This document shows, in pieces, positions 43,926 through 56,224 of a stretch of 64,000 nucleotides of DNA. Both the position numbers and the translations under genes were made by a program. How positions within the stretch are numbered: position 1 is the stretch's first letter; each line of letters opens with the position of its first letter. The notes beneath the pieces are model-generated. The model saw only the letters and a program-made list of their open reading frames with translations. It was not told the origin of the DNA and did not search any database. The stretch is from Lycium barbarum (lineage: Eukaryota; Streptophyta; Magnoliopsida; Solanales; Solanaceae): NCBI RefSeq assembly GCF_019175385.1, contig NC_083346.1, forward strand, positions 83,776,543 to 83,840,542, given 5' to 3'.

Positions 43926-46126
43926 AGTCGTGAGAAACCATATGCATACAAATCAAGACTCGATGGATATGTACACTTACTGACATTTGGAGGCTCAGAA
44001 ACAAGTTTCGGGTCAATCCGACTTAGTATGCGAAAGTTATGAGCGTTTGAAGTATAGAACCTTCTACGAACGTTTCAGAAGCCATTTTTGGAAAATCAAA
44101 GCCATGATCATGTGAAGTACCTTTCGGATATCGTTATGGATCAAATCAAATGGAGCTTATGGGACCATGTATACATATCAAATTATATCAAAGACTCGAT
44201 GGAATAATCGAACGAACTATCATTTGAGAATCAAGACATTTGTCATATCAAATATCTTTTGAATGCCACTCGGAAACATATCAAACATCATAAGCACATC
44301 AAGAGCCATAGGGATGATAGTCATATATCAAACCGATCCGAGACCATATACCGAAGTTAGGGACACTGATACTTACGGAATTCTTTTAGGAACAGAAACT
44401 CTTTGAACGTTTCAGAAGCTTTCTTTGGAAAATCAAAATAATAGTCATATCAGGAGCTTTTCGAATCTCATTATGGATCAAATCAGATAGGTCTTTTGGA
44501 TCCATACATACGTATCAAAGCATAGCAGACTGTTTTCAAAAGTCGAGCACATTAATTCTTACAGAACTCTTTTAAGAACATATCAAAAGTGCATACGAAC
44601 CATAAACAAGCTCGGAATCACAGAATAGAGTAACCCCAATGTGCATATCAGTATCATGCCTTACTTGGATCTAGGACATGCCAAAGAAAGAAAGGGTAAG
44701 CCTTACATACCTGTCCCACACCCTATTAGTTTCCGCTTAATTGTCCGAACTTGCTATTACCAATCTATATTCAAGAAGATTTACACAATCGTTAGATTTG
44801 TCGTCATATACTTGTCTTAATCCTTCAAATGAATTCGTTTATAATCTGCTGAAATTCCGGCAGCATTTCCCCTGTAAATACACCATCCCCGAGAATCTAG
44901 CTCGGCCAATTTAACAACAACAAACCCGAGAATGCAACTCGGCCAAATTATCAACAACAATGCCAACAATCATACTATCAACTTCAATAATCAATTCAAA
45001 AGACATTACAACGCTAGTAACTCTTTTCTACATAAGTCGACAACTTTCCATTTATACTCAATTCAACTACATACATTCAAACCAACATCGATACTCACAA
45101 GTTCAAGTACTTATTCAAGAGCATTCAAACGAGATTCAATAACACTTTAAGCAATCCTCACAATATTCTAAACAACCCAACCAATATACCATGCCAACCG
45201 AAACCTTCCAAACTCCAATAGGACAACAACAACACATTTCTTTCTTCCAAATTCATCAACCACACCAACAATTCACACGTTAACAACATCATTATCATAA
45301 ATTCAAGAAACTATATTAGAATCACATTGGTTTCCACAACAAGCCACAAACAACTATAACCTCAACTTTGAATCATTAAACTTTTATTTGCATCATAGAA
45401 TCCACAACGCAACATCCCAAACATACTAAATAAAATTAGTTCTGCACACCTTCACAACACAACATGTACACGACCACAACACAATCCACATGGCTCAACA
45501 CCAACATGCAAGGTTTCATGAATTTCATCCATTTCCACATACTACAACACTCAACAACATGCATAGACCATTCATAACATATGAAAGAGAGTTAAACCTT
45601 ACCTTTTCCTCTTAGCTCTTCAACTTGGCTAGAGTTGCTCCTTGTAAAAATGGATGGTTTTCTTGCTCCAACAACTATACCACGTTAAAGAGGACCTTAA
45701 AATTAGTAGGAATACTAGAAGAAATTATTTTTTTCGGATCAAAATTGAAGACTTCAATTTCCTTGGTCATGGCCGAATAGCCCCTTATGGTTGGCTTCTC
45801 TCAAGTTTTCTTGAATGTTCTTGAATTGAAGGTGATAAAAATGATCCAATACCACTTATTTTAAGCCTCCATATGGGCCTTGGCCCATACTCCTTTGGCC
45901 GGCCACACTTGGCCTTTTACTTAAGCCCAACTTTTTTTTTTTTTTTTTGTGATTCATGAAAATTTATTTTCCAAATTCCAAATTTTCCCTTAGCCTTCCC
46001 CAATTTTTCCACATCAAAACTTTTCATAAGCAACCTGTGTATTAAACAAAATCAAAATATGGCCTTGTCCTTAACTTCTGGAAATTATCTTAAATTATCC
46101 GAATGTACAAATTGCGGGATATAACA

Positions 46127-48395
46127 CCAGCCCACCAATATATAAACTTGAGATCATGATACATCTTTGTTGCACCTGGGTGAATAGAATACCGAGAGTA
46201 ATGGGCTTCTTCTAGAATTCGACGGCGCAATTCTGCGACATTTGGCACATATGGCCTGCCTTGGTATCTAAGAATTCCATCTATGAAAACTTCAAATGGA
46301 GACTTTTCTTTTCCATGAGATGTGTCTCTGTAATGACATAAATCAGGATCTTCATACTGATGCTCTTTCTCTTCTATATTCAGAGATTAAATTGTGGGAT
46401 CATTAATGCCAATCCCTGCACTACCTGAATCAATTATACGTACTCCAAGATTAGCTAGTTGATGGAGCTCATGAACTAAGTCTTTCCTTTCCGTAGGAAC
46501 TTCGCATAAACAACCCATTGATCAGCGGCTAAACACATCAGCTACTACATTTGCTTTTCCAGGGTGGTATAAAATATTCACATCGAAATCTTTCAATAAC
46601 TCTAACCACCGCCTCTGCCGCAGATTTAACTCCTTCTGTTTGAAAATGTACTGAAGACTCTTGTGAACTGTATAGATATCAACATGCACTCCATACAAAT
46701 AATGTCTCCACATTTTCAATGCATGAATAACCGCAGCCTATTTGAGATCATGAGTTGGATAGTTCTTTTCATGTTTCCGCAGCTGCCTCTAAGCATAAGC
46801 AATGATTCTACCGTGCTGTATTAACACACATCCTAACCCAACGCCGAAAGAATCGCAGTACACAACATAACCATCTGGCCGTTCTAGAAGTGTTAAGACC
46901 AGAGCTAAGGTTAATCTATCCTTCAACTCTTGGAAGCTGCGTTCACAAGCATCGTTCTATTGAAATTGGACTGACTTCTGGGTTAGCTTTGTCAATGGGG
47001 CTGAAATAGAGGAAAATCCATCTATAAACCTTCTATAGTAACTTGCCAATCCTAGAAAACTACGAACTTCTGTAGGCGTCGTAAGCCTTGGCCAAGTCTT
47101 CACAGCTTCAATTTTTTGAGTATCAACTCGAATACCATCATCTGAAATAACATGGCCCATAAATGTTACAGAATTTAGCCAAAACTCACACTTTGAAAAT
47201 TTTGCATATAATTCTCGGGCTTGAAGAATTCCAAGAACGATACGTAAATGATCTGCATGTTCTACTTCTATGCGAGAGTATACCAGGATATCATCAATGA
47301 ATACTATAACGAATAAATCCAAGAGTGGCCCGAATACATTATTCATCGAATTCATAAACACTGCCGGAGCATTAGTCAACCCAAACGACATCACCGGAAT
47401 TCATAATGGCCATATCTTGTACTGGAAGCTGTTTTGGGAATATCTTCTTCTCTAACCCTCATTTGATGATAACCCGACCTCAAATCTATTTTAAAAAACC
47501 ATTTGGCACCCTGTAGTTGATCAAACAAATCATCAATCCTTGGAAGAGGATATTTGTTCTTTATCGTCACCTTATTCAACTGCCAATAATCGATGCACAT
47601 TCGTAGGGAGCCATCTTTCTTCCTTACAAATAGAACAGGTGCTCCCCACGGTGATGAACTGGGTCTAATAAACCCCTTTTCAAGCAAATCTTTTAACTGT
47701 GCCTTTAGCTCTTTCAATTCTGCCGGAGCCATTCCATATGGAAGAATGGAAATAGACTTGGTGTCCGGCAACACATCAATGGCGAAATCAATCTCTCTTT
47801 CGGGAGGAAGGCCTGGAAGTTCATCTGGAAATACATCCGGAAATTCATTCACTACCGGAACGGATTGGAAAGTTGGCGACTTTGCTTCTGTGTCATGAAC
47901 TAGGACTAGATGGTAAATATATCCCTTAGCTGTCATCTTTCTTGCCTTAAGGTAGGAAATAAACCTACCTTTTGGAGATGCTGTATTACCCTTCCATTGA
48001 AGCACGGGCTCTCTCGGAAATTGAAATCGAACCACTTTCCTTCGGCAATCAATGCTCGTATAACATAAGGCCAACTAATCCATACCCATAATTACATCAA
48101 AATATAGCATTTCCAGCTCAATTAAATCAGCTTTGGTCTGGAGATTGCATATCATAAGTACACAATTCTTATACACTTGTCCAGCTATCACGGGATCACC
48201 AACCGGAGTAGATACCTCAAAAGGTTTAATTGGCTCGAGTTTCACCCCAATACAACCAGCAACATATGGAGTAATATAAGAGAAAGTAGAACCCGGATCT
48301 ATCAACCCATACAAATCACGGGAAAATATGGATAATGTACATGTAACCACATCCGGGGAGGACTCAAGATCCTGTCGTCCGGCTAAAGCATACAC
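46127..48395 (-). pseudogene. R5 protease, RT, RNase H and start of integrase
   Basis: Reading leftward: protease with YGLIDPGSTFSYI (about 48285-48300), then RT from the [14 protein letters not shown] linker and [25 protein letters not shown] and [11 protein letters not shown] (near 47280-47320). RNase H has a changed [17 protein letters not shown] where Asp of YTD is Val, and [12 protein letters not shown]. The integrase zinc region then runs to S5 at 46127. Stops or shifts occur near 48074, 47391, 46957 and 46740, and the RNase H Asp change would itself disable the enzyme. Confidence 0.87.
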
Positions 48396-48413
48396 ACGGA
48401 GCTGAGTGGGACC

Positions 48414-49715
48414 TTAAGTAGATGCTCCCCCTCTGCCTCTACCTCGACCTGCTGAAATCTGGGGAGTCTTCCCTACCGGGCGCACTGAAGAGAAACCAGC
48501 CACTGATCCTGTGGGCTGAACCCCTACTCTACCACTCACCGATGGGCAATCTCGCATCATATGCCCAACCTGGCCGCAGGCGTAGCAAGCATCTGAACCT
48601 TGGCGACACTGTCCGGAATGTAGTCTACCACACTGGCTGCATCGCGGTACTGGGGGTCTCCTCTGACTATAATCTTCCCTGAACTGAGAATCTGAGGCCC
48701 TCGAACTCTGACCCTGTCCTAAACGAAAGGAGCGATCAAATATTCTACCTGTAAATCGTGGAGGTGCACTAGTCACCGACTGGCCTGAGTATCTAGAATA
48801 TGTCTGCCTTGATCCCCCTCTATAATCACTGCCTGCCCCCATAGATCTGGCCCTCTTGTTTTTCTTTCTATCGATATCACGATCACCTCTTTGTGGTTGC
48901 TGTCGTCCCTCCAAGTTCTGGGCATGGGCTTGTATTCGGGAAATATCCATCCCCTCTTATAATGAAGCCGTTAAGCAATCTTTAAATAAATATGGCCCCA
49001 AGTCACTCACAAAGCGATGCACTCTATCTCCCATCTCGGCCACCATAGTCGGGGCATATCTAGCCAAGGAATTAAATTGAACGCTATATTCCCGGGCACT
49101 CATACTTCCTTACTTCAGATTTAAGAACCTATCCGCTCTAGCTTGGCGGACCTCAGGTGGCAAATAGTGACGAATGAAAGCATCTACAAATTCTTGCCAC
49201 ACGGGAGGAGGCGCATTGTCTTTCCTTGATGCTACCCAATTATTATACCACAATACCGCCACATCTCTAAGTCTATAAGATGCTAACTCCACATATTCAG
49301 TCTCGGAGGCATGAAAAATCCTCAATGTTCTCAGCATCTCATCAATAAAACCTTGCGGGTCTTTATCCGGGTTTGACCCGAAAAACTCCAGAGGATTTAA
49401 ACTCATAAAATCCCGGGCTCTGGTACTAGCTGCCCGATCACTTGAACCCACATTCTGCTGCTGTGCTTGGGCGGCAACCAACTGTGTGAATAAATGAATG
49501 GCCTCGGTCACTTTTTGACCCGAAGCGACCGGTGGAGGAATTAGAGCTGGAGCTCCTCCTTGTTCTTCTACATTGGGCGGGGTGGAAGAAGTATTAGATA
49601 GGGCCTCATTATGTGACTCGCCCTCTTCTACATTCATTGGAAGATCTCTTTCTACCGACCTTTTTGTCGTAGTCATGCCCTTCTAGGCGGCTGTAGCTTT
49701 TCCCTTTGGCGGCAT
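48414..49715 (-). pseudogene. R5 gag
   Basis: Start ATG at 49715, with MPPKGKATAA followed by TAG where CAG (Gln) is likely, so the upstream ten residues are cut off. The capsid-like region has NPLEFFGSNPDKDPQ and PPVWQEFVDAFIRHYLPPEV, with a stop near 49110. The nucleocapsid part has a good CCHC knuckle, CYACGQVGHMMRDC, and a preceding RCSQCGRLHSGQC motif. It ends close to the protease. Confidence 0.87.
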
Positions 49716-49827
49716 TTCTGAAATCATAACACATTATTAGAAGGGGAAAATCTTATAACACAGCTCTATCGCACGATCTTTTAAGATGAAAGATGGTCAT
49801 TTTTTTCCTAAATGCCCTGTAGCCTCC

Positions 49828-49919
49828 TGTTTATTAGTGTGGTGCGCAACACACCATAAACAAGACTCTACTAGACACGACTCGTAGACACTTCCTAGGA
49901 CTGAAGTGCTCTGATACCA
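49828..49919 (-). other. R5 leader hairpin and primer-binding site
   Basis: Primer-binding site TGGTATCAGAGCA on the minus strand (49907-49919), then the hairpin at 49828-49862 with outer stem TGTTTAT / ATAAACA and inner GTGTG / CACAC. The GATCGTGCGATAGAGC motif lies at about 49764-49779 on the minus strand. Confidence 0.72.
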
Positions 49920-49923
49920 CTTT

Positions 49924-52404
49924 TGTCACGACCCATCTAGGGGCCGTGACAGGTAATCGGGGCTAACCACTGAGCACCACTCGTTCTACTACTCATCATA
50001 CTCATTAAACGTTCTTTCATCAAATTCATACTAAAATTATAAGAAAATCTTCTTTCATTTGAAAACATAAATACTTTTATATACATAAACCTTTCGGCCA
50101 TCAAAATAATATATATGTACATAACAGCAACCTCGTGAGACCATATAACCCACACTGCATATCTACGAGCCTCTACTGGAGTACTAGACATAAGGACGGG
50201 ACAGGACTCCGTCATGCCCAAAATACGCATATGTACACAAAAGAATAATCAAGGCACCTCCGGAATAATGGAGTGCTCTCAGATCAACTACTAGCTCCTA
50301 CGAGTCTGGATCAAGATCACCTCCCTGTCTACCTGTGGGCATGAACACAACGTCCAAAGAAAACGGACGTCAGTACGAATATTGTACTGAGTATGAGAGG
50401 CATAAACAATAATGATACGTCAATGAGATAAAGAAAGCATCAGTAAGGAGCAACTATTTATGACTGTCACTTATAAAAGAAATAACGCATGTTGTCTTAC
50501 TCATAATCATCATCAGATCATATATGCATAAATGTATAAGCTGCCCATCCATATCGGATCAGTGTGATCATCATTAGCCTGCGTCCAGGCCTCCCGCGTC
50601 CGGGGTACCATCTCATGCCGCCCACTAGTGGTGTCTGCCCATATCATCTGGACATGGTGTATACGCTGCCCGCTTTAGCGGTGTCTGCCCAGCCATGTAG
50701 GCGCGGTGTGATAACATCATATACATATCATAGACTCATCATATTCTCATCGTACTATTACCATAATGCATTATTGGAAACTTAAGACAGTTATACTGTA
50801 TCGGGGTAACAAAAGGTCGTGAACCCCCAATTCCATTATGGAGCATTTATAAGTATTCTGTCTCAGCTTGAAGGAAATAGTATATAAAGTGAGTGTATAC
50901 AATAAATGAAATCATTAGCGTTATATGGACATCATATCATGAACTCTAGAATCTTTAGACTCAAGCTCATCATCATCATTTTTAGGCTCATAATATATCT
51001 CTTATCTCATATAGCTATTCATGAACATAGACTCATGGTTCTCCGGAATGTAGGAGATTCATGGCGAGGGAGGAGAAATCATGCTATAGGATTCATGCCA
51101 TAGAAAGAAAGGACTAACCTCACATACCTTTTTCGTTTAACTATTCTATCACTTGCTTGTTCTCCTTCGATGCCGACGTTTCTACCTTCAAGAGAATTCG
51201 CATCAACATTAGTTAATCGGCTATAAGAACGTGTTACTATTTCTAGGGAAAATTGGGCAGAATTTATTTTGTTTATACCACTTTTCCCATATTCTATATC
51301 AACTCCCAGACATTAATAACAACATTCACAATCTAATAGACAACAATCATCATTCATCTATATTATCCGCAATTCACAATCTTACTCCAATTTCTCCACA
51401 ATCATGGTCATAATCCATTTTTGCATTTTCTCACATATAATGCTTATTCCATGTTCTAGATGTCATTCATAACATATTTACAATCACAACATACCAATAT
51501 TAATAATTCACCCCAACTACTACTCAACAATGACACTATTCACTCAATTATGACCCATTTTCTATATCTTTCTACAATTCAAGTGTCTTAGCCTTCCAAT
51601 ACCTTAAACAAAATGGAATGGTCAAAAAACTCACCTTAGATGATATATGAACAACCCTTGAGTGGAACTTCTCTTCTTGCACTAAAACCCTAACTCACTT
51701 CCCTTGAGTTTTCTTGGTGTAGATGAACTTTTATTAGGTTTCATACACTTGTTTCATGGATTTGGTGTAGTTGATCATGGTTTTCCCTTGATTTCTTATG
51801 GATGATTAATGGTGAGGATTTTAGAGGTTTCTTGAGGGGAGGAGAGTGGAAATGAAATGAAATAAAATGAGAGAGGGCCCTTATATTAAATCTTGAAATC
51901 AGTCCCGACCAAGTTACACGGACCAACATACGGTCCGTACATTTTATACGGGCTGTATGTTTGGCCGTATGTTTTGTCCAGTGAGACATGACATTCTGGG
52001 ATGATTATACGGCCAGACATACGGCCAGTATAATTTAGACGGCCAGTATGTTGGGCCGTATAATGCCAAGTCCATCCGAACTCTTTCTCGTTGACTCGTT
52101 TGATCTCCAATCCTTACGGAACCTTCTTGACACTTGTCTAACACCTCAATACCAATATAAGGGGTGTTATTACTCTTCTCCAAGATATCATTATGCCATC
52201 ATTAACCCAGCACTCATAATTCTTACCCGACACGCAACATATCTTTTGCTTTCTTTTACAAACTTCTTCCTTTACGTCAAATGTCTTTGAATCTCGATTA
52301 GGACAATCAAATGATATTTCTTACCTTTCAAAATCATCGTATACCTAGTGCTCTTCGCTAGCCTATTCACTGTACGCTAACGGGGAATTTTCCAAGGTGT
52401 AACA
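49924..52404 (-). repeat. R5 5' LTR
   Basis: 2481 bp, TGTCACGACC at the left and GGTGTAACA at the right on the plus strand. Same family as S2. Contains the hairpin cassette (50333-50390), the donor-like AAAG|GTATGTGAGG near 51129, and palindromes with a TATAAGGGCCC-like promoter at 51880-52070. Confidence 0.9.
50333..50390 (-). other. Three-hairpin cassette, R5 LTR
   Basis: TCAGTAC / GTACTGA; CGTCC / GGACG; TTGTG / CACAG with loop TTCATGCC (one wobble). 409 nt from the LTR 3' end. Confidence 0.74.
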
Positions 52405-52535
52405 CATAGACAGACTATATTTATGTATTTTTGAGACTTAATATTCATTAGACTTGTTTATGATAGTTGTTCTTGTACTGTGTTTCAGACCAGATCTGTT
52501 GGGGTTATGTCTTGTATGCCCGCACTTATTTCGCA

Positions 52536-52587
<52 letters not shown>

Positions 52588-53496
52588 TAAATATATATAT
52601 GGAGCCTTCTCATGTTTACCTTATTTTCCGTATGTTTTCTTTAAACAAATAAGTTAAGGAAAGGGTTCTCCTACCAGGGGGGTTAGTGTGGGTGCCTGCT
52701 CTACCCACCAGTACGGTTGTGACACAGTTAGTATCAGAGCCATAAGTTACCAGTCTTACAATTAGAAGAGCATTGTCTAGTAGAGTCTTGTGGATGGCAC
52801 GATGCGCTCCTTGCTTATCTGAGCGAGGCTATAAGACATTTGGGAAACTATCATTCCTTTATTGCCTTCGTACTACTTCATTCAAATCGGCATCTAGTCA
52901 ATTAAAATTGGTATTTAAACTCCTTTATCGTATTTTATCGTTGGTGGTGGGAGCGCTTTCTTGAATTCGTATGTGAGTGGCTTGATATGACATCGCACGG
53001 AATGGTACAAGATCTGTCACTGTGGTACAGACGCGTGCTCTTTTCCCTTACCCGAAAACCTCTCCACTCTCCATGATTTTTCTCCCCTTATTCACTGACT
53101 TAGACTCCTAATATTCCCCTCTTCCCCTTTTTAAACTCCTCACTCCCTACATTCAACTCCCAGACTTCAAACCACAAAGGAATAGGTAGATTTTTGGGTG
53201 AAAATAGCAAGGGTCAGATTTTTGGAGCAAAATCTTGCAATCTTTTGCCAACTTAAGGTATGTAATCCCCTCTACTTCCCTATGAGACTGTTAGACCTAT
53301 TATTTCAAAATTTTCCATGCTGAAGTTGCTAGGTGGTGTTAAAATGTTGGTATCTTGGGACAAGGGTTTTTGATTCTTTGGGGAAGGGAGATTTCGAATT
53401 ATGGCATGTTATTTCGACACTTAGAGAGACTTAGCATCACTGATTTCTTAAGATCTTCTTGAAAATTGGGTAAAACCTTGTTGGGTTAGTGGGTCT
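52405..53496 (+). mobile_element. R6: LTR end, primer-binding site and leader of another element, plus LTR-like sequence
   Basis: 52405-52724 reads as the last part of a plus-strand LTR ending GTTGTGACA, with a TA run at 52540-52600. A primer-binding site-like AGTATCAGAGCC follows (52730-52741) and then GTCTAGTAGAGTCTTGTGGATGG, a phrase shared with the R1 leader. From about 52960 the sequence changes to a CTTTTTAAACTCC promoter-like stretch and an AAGGTATGTAATCC donor-like site near 53258, resembling an LTR body. No coding sequence. Where the leader ends and the LTR-like part begins is unclear. Confidence 0.55.
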
Positions 53497-55595
53497 TGTC
53501 AGGACCCAAGCCGATGAGCCGCGACAAGTGCATGATCTCTAGTGAACAAACACCCCTATACTCATATCTGGATAACATTGCATACTATGTCCCTACAAGT
53601 AACTCAACCTAGACTAAGCTGACTCATGAAAGGATAACATCAAAGACCATGCATACGTATATCTATATATATAAATATACTGATGATAACAATGTAAGCC
53701 AACTAGGCTGCCATATTACCTGTACACAAAGGAATAGGAGCCGACAAGGCTACGTCATATGTCATCTACACATAACTGTCTATAGACCTCTAATGGAGTA
53801 AAAGCTGTAGAAAGGACGGGATAGGGCCCCATCATACCCATGTACATGTCTATATCTCAAAAGTAGCATACCAAAATAAACTGCTGCTCCGAATCAAGTA
53901 GAGCGCACTAACCACCGCTGGATGGATGTCCTACTGAGCTGGACCGCCTGTCTGTCTACCTGTACCTGCGGGCATGAACATAGCCCCCGAACAGCAAAGG
54001 ATTCAGTACGGACTATCTACTGAGTATGTAAGGCATAAGAGGAATATATACATAAGAATCATAGAGGGGATCTGAAACTCATAAACAAACTGACTGTCTG
54101 AATGCATCTGTATGACTGAAGATACTGTATAATATGCATGCTTTTCTTTAAAAATCTTATAATAGTGCTGAGGAACGTACGACCCGATCCATATCTCATC
54201 TAATTCGACATCCGGGCATCCCGTGTCCGGGATGATAATCATCTCACTCCGCCCACTAGTGGTGCTGCCCCGCCATATAGGCACGGTGTAATCATACCTC
54301 GTTATCTATAAGCCGCCCACCATAGTGGTGTTGCCCGGACATGTAGACACGGTGTGAGAAAAATAGTTGTACACATAAGTATGTATATAATGCATGAAAC
54401 CTCATGAAGGACATATCTAGATGACAGAGATCTCTAAGAGCCATGAACTTGAATATAAGGAATTAAGGATACGATGAATCCTGTACCATCTAAGAGTAGA
54501 GTCTTTGGAACTTACTCGATTACTCGTTCGTTCAGACAATAAAGATCATGCCAAAAAAAATATAAGGGACAACCTTAACATACCTTGAAGCGTATCTACT
54601 CGTCCAACGACAACTTCTTGAACTCGTAAGTATACAACCAAGATAACATAGGCCACAATTAGACCCTTTATAACATTTCCATCCAATTCAAGTGAAGACG
54701 GGACTAAACGAGGTCCGAACAACATCCCCTTCATAACTCAATAATCCCTCAATTCCAATTTAACATAAATATCAACAATAATACTAACAACAATCATATC
54801 AATTCATACATATCAAAATAAAATCAATTCTACTCCAAATCACCCCTCCAACATAGTCCTCAAGTCTAACTCTACTCTAATTCAACTTGCAACTTTCATA
54901 ACGATAATTTCCTTTTCTTAAAACCACCAAAATTCCTCATAATAACTCAAACATAAGGATAAGAATCATGTACATACCTTGAAGAAACTAGGATACGAAG
55001 AATCAAGCTCCAACTCCAATTCCCAAGCTCATCAACTTCAAAGAAACCCTAGGAACAACTTTCTCTTCACAAGCTCGGGTTTACGAGGCTCAGATCTTGC
55101 TAAATCTTCACTATCATGATGGAAATTATTAGGAGGAGTATTCTAGGCCCTTCTATGATTTGGGAGTGAAAATAATGAAAATAAAATGTGAGGGTCAACT
55201 ATATATATAGATGGAACTAGAAAGTTCAAGAGGTGCGGTTTGACGTGCGGGTCGACGTCCCGTCGGCACGTCGGCGGTCCGTTGAATTGGGTCGTCGATC
55301 AACCATCAGAGAATTAGAGATGGTGGCGCGTCGACGGCGTGCATTGACGCCACTGTCGACACGCCGACGGTCCGTCAAAAGGGACTGGTTTTTTGCCAGT
55401 TCCCTGAGTCCATTCCGCTCCGACGATTCAATTTGTTTAGCTTTAATCCTATTTGCGAAGAACATATATTCATACTTTGGTACCCGTGAGGTAAAGCACT
55501 TAATGCCTCAAAAACTCAGGCGCGAATCTACCTATTAAGGGTATAAACCACTCATAAGCCAAGGACTGCTTGCGACAAAAACGAGAGGTGTAGCA
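53497..55595 (-). repeat. R7 3' LTR
   Basis: 2099 bp. Contains the hairpin cassette at 53966-54023, GCCCACTAGTGGTG-type repeat words (54240-54350), donor-like AAG|GTATGTTAAGG near 54583, and a GC-rich stretch of GTCGACGGTCCGTC-like palindromes at 55230-55385 upstream of the promoter region. Confidence 0.82.
53966..54023 (-). other. Three-hairpin cassette, R7 LTR (decayed)
   Basis: Hairpin 1 TCAGTAG / GTACTGA (one mispair); hairpin 2 weak (ATCC against GGGGG); hairpin 3 CTATG / CGCAG with one mispair. Loop TTCATGCC kept. Confidence 0.55.
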
Positions 55596-55599
55596 TTCT

Positions 55600-55659
55600 C
55601 CCCCCCCCCCCCCCCCCCCCCCCCCCCCGCCCCCTTAGAAACATTTGTCTTCGAATGTT
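55600..55659 (-). other. R7 polypurine tract (29-G run) and pre-PPT hairpin
   Basis: On the plus strand 29 C are followed by G and five C (55600-55634), a 35-base tract of nearly pure G on the coding strand. The hairpin AACATTCG / CAAATGTT with loop AAGA on the coding strand, lying to its right at 55640-55659, has one wobble pair. Confidence 0.8.
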
Positions 55660-55837
55660 CATACAGGTCATGGGCTATAAAAATTTTGGAAGAGTCTCCC
55701 CTGTAAATATGCCAATCCATCCTGTACACCGCAACCCAAAATAATGCCACATAGGGCCACATGCTAAAATATACAATACCATGGCCTCACACGACCAATC
55801 ACAATAACTATAGATGAAATCAATACCTGGTGATTAT

Positions 55838-56224
55838 GATGTCTCAGACTGAGCCTCTTGAGATGTCGGAAATAACTATGGGTATTTAGCCTTCATTTCC
55901 TCTTTAGCTTCCCAAGTCATTTCATCAACATTATTGTTTCTCCACAGAACTTTAACAGAAGCCACATCCTTAGTTCGCAATCGACGAACTTGTCTATCCA
56001 ATATAGCCACAGGAATCTCTTCGTATGATAACTACGCGGTCACTCGGATATCATCTACTGGCACAATTCTCGAAGGATCTCTTATACATTTACGAAGCAT
56101 GGATACGTGGAATACTGGGTGTACAGACTCCAACTCTGAAGGTAGTTCCAGCTCATATGCTACCTTACCCACAGTATGAGCGATTCTGTATGGCCCGATG
56201 TATCGAGGGCTCAACTTACCCTTC
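55838..56224 (-). pseudogene. R7 integrase C-terminus and chromodomain
   Basis: Minus-strand coding from LSPRYIGPYRI at 56210 through AYELELPSELESVHPVFHVSM, a stop near 56030, RQVRRLRTKDVASVKVLWR and DEMTWEAKEEMKAKYP to about 55838. Same arrangement as R1 and R5. Truncated upstream by R8. Confidence 0.82.

Larger units (their letters stand above)
42628..46126 (-). mobile_element. S5: solo LTR in R5 integrase
   Basis: About 3499 bp with ends TGTCACACCC and GGATATAACA on the plus strand, flanked by CCAGA and CCAGC (one change). Same family as S4 and the R9 LTR. It splits the integrase zinc-finger codons: WWAG ends on one side (46127) and GMKRDM begins on the other. It includes a hairpin cassette (43032-43090), a tandem array (43385-43925), donor-like CAG|GTATGTAAGG near 44712 and A/C-rich simple sequence. 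Confidence 0.9.
41230..52404 (-). mobile_element. R5: gypsy chromovirus-type element lacking its 3' LTR, split by S5
   Basis: Reading leftward: 5' LTR 49924-52404, primer-binding site, leader hairpin, gag, protease, RT, RNase H, integrase with S5 inserted, chromodomain, and the pre-PPT hairpin at 41230-41249. The polypurine tract and 3' LTR are gone; the break falls at the outer edge of the hairpin. Its reading frames are better preserved than in R4 but hold stops. The 5' LTR is followed at 52405 by an unrelated LTR end (R6). Confidence 0.88.
53497..56224 (-). mobile_element. R7: 3' end of a gypsy element (LTR, polypurine tract, chromodomain)
   Basis: Minus strand. 3' LTR 53497-55595, polypurine tract 55600-55634, pre-PPT hairpin 55640-55659, and integrase C-terminus to 56224, where R8 is inserted. 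The rest of R7 is not seen in the window. LTR ends on the plus strand are TGTCAGGACCC and GGTGTAGCA. Confidence 0.82.

Noticed and set aside
43026..43983. Frames of 102-168 residues in S5
   Set aside because: They are in a tandem array of an LTR; repeats of the array unit explain the apparent periodicity.
52960..53496. A host gene promoter and first exon
   Set aside because: There is a TTTAAAC-like site and a donor-like site but no conserved coding stretch, and the layout matches LTR bodies elsewhere in the window.
55233..55538. Arg/Ser-rich frame as an RS-type or basic protein
   Set aside because: It is read through GTCGACGGTCCGTC-type palindromes upstream of the R7 LTR promoter; both strands give similar Arg-rich frames.
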